A stretch of 64,000 nt of DNA, taken from an uncultured Verrucomicrobia subdivision 3 bacterium. GTDB lineage: Bacteria; Verrucomicrobiota; Verrucomicrobiia; Limisphaerales; UBA11358. The stretch covers positions 21,330 through 85,329 of the forward strand of contig CAIPKV010000085.1 of NCBI GenBank assembly GCA_903865745.1. Direction: 5' to 3'. The translations under genes were made by a program, and so were the position numbers. Numbering within the stretch: the first letter of the stretch is position 1; the number at the start of each line of letters is the position of its first letter. The notes below the pieces were generated by a model. That model ran no database searches and was not told the origin of the DNA. It worked only from the letters and a program-made list of their open reading frames with translations. Below, piece after piece: positions 39,218 to 46,729 of this stretch.

Positions 39218-40171
39218 ATGCCAAAACAGTTTTCCATTGCTCAGAAATTTACTCCCGACGCACGTGCGGTACTTCATGAAGGCGATTGTTTGGATATGCT
39301 CCGAGCTATTCCAAACGAGGCTATCCAACTGATTGTCACCTCACCGCCTTACAATTTGGGCAAGGAGTATGAGGCAAAACTTCATGTGGATGTTTACGTT
39401 GAAGAGCAAAGAAAGGTCATCACGGAATGTTTTCGCGTATTGGCTGACGGAGGAAGTATCTGCTGGCAAGTGGGAAATTTCGTCGAGGACGGGGCAATTA
39501 TACCGATCGATACTTTGCTTTACCCTATTTTTTCTGGTTTGGGATTGAAAATGCGCAATCGGATAGTCTGGCATTTTGAACATGGATTACACTGCTCTCG
39601 CCGTTTGTCGGGGCGTTATGAAACAATCATTTGGTTTACGAAAGGGGACAAATACGTATTTAATGTTGATCCGATCCGAGTGCCGCAAAAATATCCCGGC
39701 AAGAAATATTTCAGGGGACCAAAGGTTGGTCAGTATTCTTGCAATCCACTTGGAAAAAATCCCGGGGATGTTTGGACGGTACCAAATGTTAAGAGCAACC
39801 ACGTAGAGAAAACTGGACATCCCTGCCAGTTTCCAGTTGAACTTATCGAGAGGTTGGTTCTGTCACTTACGCAAGTGAATGATTGGGTTTTGGATCCGTT
39901 TCTTGGAACCGGAACATCCATCATTGCTGCTATTCGTAATGGAAGAAGAGGCGTTGGCGCTGAAATTTTGAGGAAGTATATCGAACTTGCCAAAACGCGA
40001 ATTAATTTGGCGGCAAATGGTGAGCTTCCAGTTCGCCCAATGGCCAAGCCGGTTTTTGATCCTAAGTATGCGGGTAAAAACCTTCTTACAGCACCATGGC
40101 TGGTTGATGATACTTTACCTGAACAATCAATACTTTTAGAAAAGACTACGCCATACAGAATACGCAAATGA
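39218..40171 (+). CDS. Type II DNA methyltransferase (beta-class amino-methyltransferase)
   Basis: 317 residues. Catalytic motif TSPPYNLG (IV) near residue 40 precedes the AdoMet motif VLDPFLGTGTS (I) near 230, the beta-class order. The SPPY form is most typical of N4-cytosine methyltransferases but also occurs in adenine enzymes. A central target-recognition region contains KYFRGPKVGQYSCNP. The gene is visibly more AT-rich than its neighbours. Its last 4 bp overlap the start of the endonuclease gene (ATGA). It should protect the sites cut by that enzyme. Confidence 0.93.
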   Translation: MPKQFSIAQKFTPDARAVLHEGDCLDMLRAIPNEAIQLIVTSPPYNLGKEYEAKLHVDVYVEEQRKVITECFRVLADGGSICWQVGNFVEDGAIIPIDTLLYPIFSGLGLKMRNRIVWHFEHGLHCSRRLSGRYETIIWFTKGDKYVFNVDPIRVPQKYPGKKYFRGPKVGQYSCNPLGKNPGDVWTVPNVKSNHVEKTGHPCQFPVELIERLVLSLTQVNDWVLDPFLGTGTSIIAAIRNGRRGVGAEILRKYIELAKTRINLAANGELPVRPMAKPVFDPKYAGKNLLTAPWLVDDTLPEQSILLEKTTPYRIRK

Positions 40172-40779
40172 AAATCGTTCAGACATACTCACACTTGAAT
40201 GGACTAGAATATTTGCTGGTTCATAAAAAGAAACTGTGGCAACAAGTTCAGGAAGTGATCAAATCCGTCGATGCCACTGCCTGTAAGACCAAGATTAGCA
40301 AAGAAAAGGGCATGGTGGGGGATGTTCTTTTTAGTCCGATTGACATGAATTCTGCCTTTTCAAAGTTACTAAAAGATTATCAATGGAAAGAAAGCCGGGT
40401 AAACTATTGGGTAACACAAAACGAAAAGCTCATTCGCCAGACAATTACAAAGACAGCCGAACAACAGAAAGCTGAAATTGAGGCCGCTGGTGAGGTTCCC
40501 ATCTTTAGCTATAACCAGACCGATTTTGTAAAAGATCGTGTAGCCATTGAAGTTCAATTCGGTAAATATGCTTTCGTTGCATACGATCTATTCGTAAAAC
40601 ACCTCGCATTTTATGTTCGTGACCAGATTGATGTCGGGATAGAGATTCTCGCCATGAAATCTCTGCAATCCCAAATGTCCTCCGGTCCTGGTTACTACGA
40701 AGGCGAGCTTTACAACATAATCCGCAATGGCCGTGGCGTTCCAGCCGTGCCCTTGGTGATTATTGGCGTAGAACCCTGA
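40168..40779 (+). CDS. BstYI/BglII-like type II restriction endonuclease
   Basis: 203 residues. The sequence, with YSHLNGLEYLLVHKKKLW near the start, SYNQTDFVKDRVAIEVQFGKY, and FVKHLAFYVRDQIDVGIEI, is what I recall of the BstYI branch of the BglII family. The catalytic core is the Asp...ExQ pattern in KDRVAIEVQFGK. By analogy it would cut a GATC-centred six-base site (BstYI: RGATCY), but specificity cannot be read from sequence alone. Coupled to the methyltransferase by a 4-bp overlap; AT-rich; probably acquired. Confidence 0.85.
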   Translation: MKIVQTYSHLNGLEYLLVHKKKLWQQVQEVIKSVDATACKTKISKEKGMVGDVLFSPIDMNSAFSKLLKDYQWKESRVNYWVTQNEKLIRQTITKTAEQQKAEIEAAGEVPIFSYNQTDFVKDRVAIEVQFGKYAFVAYDLFVKHLAFYVRDQIDVGIEILAMKSLQSQMSSGPGYYEGELYNIIRNGRGVPAVPLVIIGVEP

Positions 40780-40911
40780 CAACCGCGACTTTCTCACTCA
40801 GCCAAAGCGCACCGTCTGGCGGCTGCCGTAGTCTTAGGAAATCGCCCGGCCCGACTTGGTAGGGATGGCGCGCTGCGCCGTCCGCTGGCCGGCGCGTTCC
40901 CTGTCCCCGCC

Positions 40912-40960
40912 GGAAAGCCCGCCCGAGCCGCTGGCCAATTTATTTAGTTGGTACCCGAAG
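40912..40960 (+). repeat. Right 49-bp direct repeat flanking the restriction-modification pair
   Basis: 44 of 49 positions match 39085-39133. Located 130 bp after the endonuclease stop. A second shared word, GTGAAATYCGGGTCTG, is at 39060-39075 and 41223-41238. Confidence 0.85.
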
Positions 40961-40976
40961 CTCGCCCTCATCCTAA

Positions 40977-41167
40977 CCTTCTCCCCCAAGGAGAAGGAAC
41001 CGGTAGCGGACGCTTCAAGATTCCCGGTAGCTTATTCGTTCAATCCCAGCGCGGGTATTTCCCAAGCCGCGGCGAACGTTTCTCCCTCTCCTCGCCCGCC
41101 TACGCTGTGCTTCGGCGTGGTTTGTCGATGGTCGCGTCGTAGCGAAGCGAAGACGGAGAGGAGAGGG
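40977..41167. repeat. REP-like palindromes of the CCCTCTCC/GGAGAGGG type
   Basis: Hairpin CCTTCTCC-CCCAA-GGAGAAGG (40977-40997), then CCCTCTCCTC (41084-41093) pairing with GAGGAGAGGG (41158-41167) around a segment with CTACG/CGTAG arms. Related to the elements at 42686-42791. An open frame across 40856-41176 only reads through them. The gap 40780-41332 otherwise holds the right direct repeat and no recognised gene. Confidence 0.75.
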
Positions 41168-41332
41168 CAGGGGTGAGGACGGTCTTCCCAACCTCTGACT
41201 AAAAATCCCTTCGTGCCAATGGGTGAAATTCGGGTCTGTCCCAACCCAAAAACCGCAGATTCGGCCTAAGCCCACCATTGCCAACGGCTTAACCATATTT
41301 ACCGTCCGCCAACTGTTGTTTTCTATACACGT

Positions 41333-41542
41333 AAGCTCCCGCTTGCGTCGCACAAGCTCCCGCTTGCATGACAAAAGCTCCCGCTTATGACGCGCAAGCT
41401 CCCGCTTCGGCCGTCTAAGCTCCCGCTTGTGTGACAAAAGCTCCCGCTTGGCTCACGCAAGCTCCCGCTTGTGACGTTCAAGCTCCCGCTTTAATCAGCC
41501 AAGCTCCCGCTTTGGCGACCCAAGCTCCCGCTTAATGGCCGC
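41333..41542. repeat. 21-bp period array 4 (invariant core AAGCTCCCGCTT)
   Basis: Ten units start at 41333 and every 21 bp to 41522, then a partial AAGGGAG at 41543. The 12-bp core AAGC-TCCC-GCTT is identical in all ten; the 9-bp spacers (GCGTCGCAC, GCATGACAA, ATGACGCGC, CGGCCGTCT and so on) are essentially unrelated. That is not what recent tandem duplication leaves. The minus strand encodes a KREL heptapeptide repeat but is broken by a stop. In the remaining gap 41543-41972 I see no gene; it has an AT-rich stretch near 41810-41845 that may hold the promoter of the gene at 41973. Confidence 0.96.
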
Positions 41543-41972
41543 AAGGGAGTCAGTCCGGGCGGATGGCTCACCCCGCAAAACCACCCGCCGCCGGAAAACT
41601 CCACGGTGGCCGTTCGCCGTCGGCTGCGGATTCTTCATCGGGCTTAAATGACCGCTTGGTTGGGAAAGTGCAATATCCGGCTGGACCGCAGACCGCCCCT
41701 GGGCGGCACCCGCCATGATCCAAACCCGAATACCCCTTTGTTTACCCCGTTTTAGGGTGCCGACCAGCCCTATTTTGGTATTCCTTTCGCAACTTATGAA
41801 CAGTTGTAAGTTATTTATAATCAATTAATTATAATAAAATAAATCGTGACAATCGGGGTGGAGGCAGGCTATGATAAAAAGCGTGAGCCAACTGGCATCA
41901 TCAAAGCCCCGTAGGGTATAGTGGGATTTGAGATGAAACAGGTCCGTTCACAAATAAGGACAAAAGAAAGTT

Positions 41973-42587
41973 ATGGACCATGTAGGTTTAGACTTCGCAA
42001 ACAAAAAGCCGAACGACCTGTTCAAGTTCGGCGATAAAGTTCACACCGCCCAGTTGGCCAATGTCCCGTTGTATGCCGGGTGTTTGATTACGGCGGTGAT
42101 GCTCAACACGGCCAATCAGGATTACGGTGCCAAGATTGATGCAAGAGCCGAGGGCGGACCCATCTCAACGAAGGTCGCGTTAGCTTCCCGTGCGGTGCTC
42201 CTCGGCCTGCTCTATCAAATTGCCGCGTGGCTCGAAGGCAAGGCGGCCGGCAACGCGGATACCATCAACCTCGCCGGTTTTGATACCGTTGAACACGTTT
42301 ACTCGCCCCAGACGATTCTGCTTACGCCAGCCATCAAGGCCATCCTGAACTTCATGACCACGCAATTGAAATTGCGCGTCACGACGGTGCCCAATGCGAA
42401 TTCCTTCGAGGCGCAATATCGCATCGCCGGTGGCGCGTGGGTGCCGTGCGGTTCCTTCCCCAACTCCCGTGCCATCATCATCACCGGACTGGTGCCGGGC
42501 GTGATGTACGAATTCCGCGTGCGCGCCGTGGGCGGCCTCACGGGTTGGTCGGCCTGGAGCGATACCGCCAGCCACATGTGCATGTAA
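41973..42587 (+). CDS. Uncharacterised protein with Fn3-like C-terminal domain, downstream of array 4
   Basis: 204 residues, no signal peptide. Residues 1-110 look helical (KVALASRAVLLGLLYQIAAWLEGKAAG). Residues 125-204 resemble a fibronectin type III domain: LKLRVTTVPNANSFEAQYRI, WVPCGSF, ITGLVPGVMYEFRVRAVGGLTGWSAWSD. The N-terminal half does not obviously match the genes at 2558 and 11920, but the plan (helical half plus beta-rich half, no export signal, position after a 21-bp array) is the same. A good terminator follows. Function unknown. Confidence 0.82.
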   Translation: MDHVGLDFANKKPNDLFKFGDKVHTAQLANVPLYAGCLITAVMLNTANQDYGAKIDARAEGGPISTKVALASRAVLLGLLYQIAAWLEGKAAGNADTINLAGFDTVEHVYSPQTILLTPAIKAILNFMTTQLKLRVTTVPNANSFEAQYRIAGGAWVPCGSFPNSRAIIITGLVPGVMYEFRVRAVGGLTGWSAWSDTASHMCM

Positions 42588-42610
42588 GTTTGACCGCAGC
42601 CCCCACCCCG

Positions 42611-42643
42611 CCGCCGGAGCCAGATTTGGTTCCGGCGGTTTTT
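42611..42643 (+). terminator. Terminator after the Fn3-like gene
   Basis: CCGCCGGA (42611-42618) pairs with TCCGGCGG (42631-42638), with flanking GCC/GGT pairs inside, followed by TTTTT. Confidence 0.85.
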
Positions 42644-42685
42644 AGTTACAAAATTTGCGGGATGATGCCTTTGACCAGGGTTTCT

Positions 42686-42791
42686 CCCTCTCCTCCCCTG
42701 AAGGAGGAGAGGGTCGGGGTGAGGAGGTTGAAATTGATTCAAATTCAATCCCCCTCACCCCAGCCCTCTCCCCGTTTGAGCGGGGAGAGGG
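42686..42791. repeat. REPIN-like pair of inverted palindromes
   Basis: Hairpin CCCTCTCCTCC-GGAGGAGAGGG (42686-42713) and hairpin CCCTCTCCCCG-CGGGGAGAGGG (42764-42791) face each other, with GGGGTGAGG and CCTCACCCC arms between them. This is the layout of REP doublets. The 42588-42913 gap contains it, the terminator, and nothing else recognised. Confidence 0.82.
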
Positions 42792-42913
42792 AGTCCGAGC
42801 CGCCGGCCTGACGAAAACTTGTCGAAGAATTAACCCTTAAATTTTGAATGAAAACCGGATTGCCTTTGTCTGTGGAATCCAGAATCATAAAGATTCGCAT
42901 TTTAACCAACTGT

Positions 42914-43741
42914 ATGAAAAAAATTATCTTGGGAACGCTCTTTAGTCTCGGCCTCGCCTCCATCGTCCTGGCCGATGCCACGAATGTATTGTCCGACACC
43001 AAATCCCGTGTCAGCTACGCCATCGGCCTGAATATCGGCCATAGTTTCAAGGCGCAGGATATTGACGTGGATGTGGATCTCGTCACTCAGGCCATCAAAG
43101 ACGTTTCGGCCGGCAAGCCGGAACTCATGACCGAGGCGGAGGTCAAGCAGACGCTCATGGCGTTCCAGCAGGAGATGCGCGCGAAGATGCAGGCGAAACG
43201 CGCCGAAGCCGGTATCAAGAGCAAGGCCGAAGGGATGGCCTTCCTCAACTCGAACAAAAGCCAGCCCGGCGTCCAGACCTTGCCCGATGGTTTGCAATAT
43301 CTCGTCCTCACCAATGGCACCGGCCCGCTGCCCTCGGCCAGCGACACAGTGACCGTGAATTATCGCGGCACGTTGATTGACGGCACGGAGTTTGACAGTT
43401 CGTACAAGCGCGGCCAGCCGGCGACCTTCCCGGTCGGCGGTGTGATTCGCGGCTGGACGGAGGCCTTGCAGAAAATGCCGGTCGGTTCGAAGTGGAAATT
43501 GTTCATTCCGTCCGAACTGGCTTACGGCGAGCAGGGTCAGCGCGGCATTCCGCCGAACTCGGTTTTGATTTTTGAAGTGGAACTGCTCGATACCAAGGCG
43601 CCCACCCCGCCGCCGGTCGCGCAGCCGCTCACCAGCGACATCATCAAGGTGCCCAGCGCGCAGGACATGAAGAACGGCGCGAAGATCGAAGTGATTCCGT
43701 CGGCGGAAGCGGCCAAAGCCGCGGCCAGCCAGTCCAAGTAA
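42914..43741 (+). CDS. FKBP-type peptidyl-prolyl isomerase (periplasmic)
   Basis: 275 residues from MKKIILGTLFSLGLASIVLAD, a signal peptide; the longer frame from 42848 would bury it. Residues 25-120 form an FkpA/Mip-type dimerisation domain (VSYAIGLNIGHSFKAQDIDVD, MTEAEVKQTLMAFQQEMRAK). Residues 130-225 are the FKBP domain (VTVNYRGTLIDGTEFDSSYKRGQPATF, GWTEALQKMPVGSKWKLFIPSELAYGEQG, IPPNSVLIFEVELL). An Ala/Ser-rich tail follows. It helps fold exported proteins; the DegP protease gene is next, 60 bp downstream. Confidence 0.94.
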   Translation: MKKIILGTLFSLGLASIVLADATNVLSDTKSRVSYAIGLNIGHSFKAQDIDVDVDLVTQAIKDVSAGKPELMTEAEVKQTLMAFQQEMRAKMQAKRAEAGIKSKAEGMAFLNSNKSQPGVQTLPDGLQYLVLTNGTGPLPSASDTVTVNYRGTLIDGTEFDSSYKRGQPATFPVGGVIRGWTEALQKMPVGSKWKLFIPSELAYGEQGQRGIPPNSVLIFEVELLDTKAPTPPPVAQPLTSDIIKVPSAQDMKNGAKIEVIPSAEAAKAAASQSK

Positions 43742-43801
43742 AACCCGACTACAAACATTTCGTTTGAACGGCGTGACGAACGCCGTGTCAATTTCTAGAT
43801 T

Positions 43802-45319
43802 ATGAAATTGATTACAAAACCCTTGGTTGGCTTGTTTGCGGGCGTCGTGGGCGCGGCCTTGGTACTTTCCATCTCGCACTTCACCAGTTGGGGGCGCGAT
43901 GGTCAGCCGGTCTTCAATGTTTCCGCTACGCCGATTGACCGCGATGCGCGCCTCGGCACCAGCTTTGCGCCCATCGTCAAGAAAGTGGCGCCCAGCGTCG
44001 TCAACATCTACTCCACGCGCTTCATCAAAGAGCAGCCGATGCGCAATCCGATGTTCGCGGACCCGTTCTTCCGCCAGTTCTTCGGCAACCAGTTTCCCTC
44101 GGAAGGCGATGACCGCGAACGCACCCGCAAAGAACAAAGCCTCGGCTCGGGGGTCATCGTTTCCGCCGACGGCTATATCCTGACGGCCAATCATGTGGTC
44201 GCGGATGCGGACGAAGTGAAGGTTTCCATTGCGGACAATAAAAAGGAATACACGGCCAAGATTATTGGCAAGGACAGCGCCACGGACATCGCGGTGTTGA
44301 AGATTAATGCAAACAATCTTCCGGCGGTCACGCTTGCGGACAGCGATCAATTGGAAGTGGGCGACATGGTGCTCGCGCTGGGCAATCCATTTGGCGTGGG
44401 TCAGACGGTGACCATGGGCATTGTGAGTGCGCTGGGCCGCAGCGGCTTGGCGGGCTTTAATCAGTATCAGAATTTCATACAGACGGATGCCGCCATCAAT
44501 CCCGGTAATTCCGGCGGCGCGCTGGTGGATGTGGAAGGCCGGCTCGTCGGCATCAACACCGCCATTGTCAGCCCGAGCGGCGGCAATAACGGCATCGGTT
44601 TCGCGGTGCCCATCAACATGGCGCGCAACGTCCTCGTCCGCCTCGTGAGCGGCGGCAAGGTGACGCGCGGTTATCTCGGCATATTGCCGCAGGACATTGA
44701 TGCGGATTTGGCGCAGCAGTTCAATCTGCCCAGCCAGAATGGTGCGCTCGTCGGTGATGTGGTGCCCGGCACGCCCGCCGCCAAGGCCGGCATCAAAGCG
44801 GGCGACGTCATCACGGCCATCAATGGTCAGCCGATTGATGACGCGCATGGTTTGCAACTGACGGTATCGCAAATCAGCCCCGGCACTTCGATTGCCGTGA
44901 AAGTGTTCCGCAATGGGGTTAGCCGCAACTTCACCGTAATCCTCGCGGAATTGCCTGGGAGCGAAATTGTTGCTGGTGACGAGGGTAATTCTAATTCCAG
45001 CACCGCCATGGCCGATGCGCTGGATGGCGTGACGGTGGCTGACCTCGAACCGCAGGTGCGCGAACAGCTCCGCGTCCCGGCGGACGTGAATGGCGCCCTC
45101 GTGACGGACGTGAGCAGCGATTCTAATTCGGCTGATGCCGGTTTGATGGCCAACGACCTCATCGTTGAGATCAACCGCCAACCTGTGAATGGCGCCGACG
45201 ATGCGGTGCGCCTCTGCAAGGCCGCGCGCGGCGAGCATATCCTCGTGAAAGTGTGGCGGCGCAACGGCAACTTCGCCGGCACGCGGTACCTCAGCGTGGA
45301 TAACACTAAAAGGAAATGA
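43802..45319 (+). CDS. Periplasmic serine protease, DegP/HtrA (Do) family
   Basis: 505 residues. N-terminal membrane or signal segment (LVGLFAGVVGAALVLSI). Trypsin-like triad: His in LTANHVV, Asp in SATDIAVLK, Ser in NPGNSGGALVD. Two PDZ domains follow (GYLGILPQDIDADL...KAGIKAGDVITAINGQPI, and GALVTDVSSDSNSADAGLMANDLIVEINRQPV). Degrades or holds misfolded envelope proteins. Preceded by an FKBP isomerase gene, with a small ACGGCGT/ACGCCGT hairpin (43768-43786) between them. Confidence 0.95.
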   Translation: MKLITKPLVGLFAGVVGAALVLSISHFTSWGRDGQPVFNVSATPIDRDARLGTSFAPIVKKVAPSVVNIYSTRFIKEQPMRNPMFADPFFRQFFGNQFPSEGDDRERTRKEQSLGSGVIVSADGYILTANHVVADADEVKVSIADNKKEYTAKIIGKDSATDIAVLKINANNLPAVTLADSDQLEVGDMVLALGNPFGVGQTVTMGIVSALGRSGLAGFNQYQNFIQTDAAINPGNSGGALVDVEGRLVGINTAIVSPSGGNNGIGFAVPINMARNVLVRLVSGGKVTRGYLGILPQDIDADLAQQFNLPSQNGALVGDVVPGTPAAKAGIKAGDVITAINGQPIDDAHGLQLTVSQISPGTSIAVKVFRNGVSRNFTVILAELPGSEIVAGDEGNSNSSTAMADALDGVTVADLEPQVREQLRVPADVNGALVTDVSSDSNSADAGLMANDLIVEINRQPVNGADDAVRLCKAARGEHILVKVWRRNGNFAGTRYLSVDNTKRK

Positions 45320-45332
45320 AGAATGCAGAAGG

Positions 45333-45386
45333 ATGAATGTTGAAACAAAAAATCCGGTCCGGCGGTTTTCCTGATTCAACATTCAT
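45333..45386. repeat. Inverted repeat of ATGAATGTTGAA between degP and cbpA-like genes
   Basis: ATGAATGTTGAA (45333-45344) and TTCAACATTCAT (45375-45386) are a perfect 12-bp pair; further related words lie outside. Repeat debris of the heptamer style, or possibly a terminator-like hairpin without a T-tract. Confidence 0.65.
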
Positions 45387-45469
45387 AATTCAACCTTCTG
45401 ACTTCCACTCGAAAAAAGTTGCGCGGGAAATTTTGACAATTAGCGCATAACGGGCAAATTCATCGACTG

Positions 45470-46390
45470 ATGTCTGCCCAATACAAAGATTATTACCAGA
45501 GTCTCGGGGTGCCGCGCACGGCGACGGCCGATGAACTGAAGAAATCCTTCCGCAAGCTCGCGCGCGAATTTCATCCGGACGTGGCCAAAGACAAGAAGCG
45601 CGCCGAAGAGAAATTCAAGGAAATCAATGAGGCCTACGAGGTTTTATCCGACCCGGACAAGCGCAAGAAATACGATGAGCTGGGCGCGAATTGGAAGTCG
45701 GGTGCGGAGTTCCGTCCGCCACCGGGCGGCGGTCAGGGCTTTCGCGGCGGGCGTCCGCTGAGCCCGGAAGATTTCCAGACGCACTTCGGCGGCACGGGCT
45801 TCAGCGATTTCTTCGAACAGATGTTTGGTGGCCAGCGCCGGGCCGGTGGTTTCGGGCGTGGCGGTTTTGCCGAGGAATCGGAGGCCGAAGAAAGCCGCGA
45901 TATCGAGGGCGACATCATGGTCACGCTCGAAGAGGCCCAGCGTGGTTCGTTGCGAACCGTGACGGTGCGGCACGACAACCGGACTGACTCGCATCAGGTC
46001 AAGATTCCCGCTGGCATCACCGAAGGCCAGAAGCTGCGCCTCGCTGGTCGCGGCGAAGGGGGCGGCGATTTGTATCTGCGCGTCCGCCTGGCCAAGCATC
46101 CGGACTTCGAAGTGGACGGACACAATTTGATTTATGAACTCGACCTCGCGCCTTGGGAAGCGGCGCTCGGCGCGGAGATTGCCGTGCCTACGCTCGACGG
46201 CAAAGTAAACATCAAGATTCCCGCCGGCACGGCCAGCGGCCAGAAGTTGCGCGTGCGCGGTCGCGGTTTGGGCAAGACCGGCGATTTAATTGTTGCCACC
46301 AAGATAGTGGTGCCCGGCAAAATCACGGATGCACAAAAGAAATTGTGGGAAGAGCTGGCGAAGGAATCCAAATTCCACCCGCGTGATTAA
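45470..46390 (+). CDS. DnaJ-like curved DNA-binding protein (CbpA type)
   Basis: 306 residues. J domain at the N-terminus (DYYQSLGVPRTATADELKKSFRKLAREFHPDV, with HPD), a Gly-rich/Phe region (GGGQGFRGGRP, GFSDFFEQMFGG), then the two beta-barrel C-terminal substrate-binding domains (VKIPAGITEGQKLRLAGRG, VNIKIPAGTASGQKLRVRGRG). There is no zinc finger, so it is CbpA-like, not DnaJ. Acts as DnaK co-chaperone; some relatives bind curved DNA. Confidence 0.92.
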   Translation: MSAQYKDYYQSLGVPRTATADELKKSFRKLAREFHPDVAKDKKRAEEKFKEINEAYEVLSDPDKRKKYDELGANWKSGAEFRPPPGGGQGFRGGRPLSPEDFQTHFGGTGFSDFFEQMFGGQRRAGGFGRGGFAEESEAEESRDIEGDIMVTLEEAQRGSLRTVTVRHDNRTDSHQVKIPAGITEGQKLRLAGRGEGGGDLYLRVRLAKHPDFEVDGHNLIYELDLAPWEAALGAEIAVPTLDGKVNIKIPAGTASGQKLRVRGRGLGKTGDLIVATKIVVPGKITDAQKKLWEELAKESKFHPRD

Positions 46391-46462
46391 TGCTAGCGTT
46401 AATCGGCCGGGCGCTGGTGAGGCTGAGATTGACCGACGGCATTTCCAGATTTAAATTCCGAC

Positions 46463-46723
46463 ATGGCGAACGCCAAAAAGACTAAACGAAAAGCTGCGCT
46501 GATTGGGCTCGGCCTGGATACCGACGGCCATAAGCGCGTGACGAAGGGCGATAACTTCCTGCTCGTCGGCGGCACGCACGAAACCCACGAAGTGATGACC
46601 GAACAGGCCATCAAGATTAATGAGAAGCTCAAGGCGCGCGGCAAACAGCTCGAAACGGTGAGCCGCGCGGAGTTCGACGACATCGCCCACGAAGTCGGCC
46701 TGAAGAAACTTCCCGCCAAGTAA
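46463..46723 (+). CDS. Small conserved-looking hypothetical protein
   Basis: 86 residues with a basic N-terminus (ANAKKTKRKAALIGLGLD) and an alternating charged body (HETHEVMTEQAIKINEKLKARGKQLETV). No known family. It sits 6 bp before the GTG of the photolyase gene, so the two are probably co-transcribed. Confidence 0.7.
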   Translation: MANAKKTKRKAALIGLGLDTDGHKRVTKGDNFLLVGGTHETHEVMTEQAIKINEKLKARGKQLETVSRAEFDDIAHEVGLKKLPAK

Positions 46724-46729
46724 GCCGCC

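Noticed and set aside
40856..41176. 106-codon frame after the endonuclease gene
   Set aside because: It runs through a direct repeat and REP-like palindromes; no protein-like features.
41333..41542. Array 4 (and the other 21-bp arrays) as CRISPR arrays
   Set aside because: Repeat plus spacer is only 21 bp, far below CRISPR units of about 60 bp; no cas gene is present.
41495..41824. 109-codon minus-strand frame in the right part of array 4
   Set aside because: Composition shifts abruptly from random to KREL repeats and it stops inside the array; no ribosome binding site.
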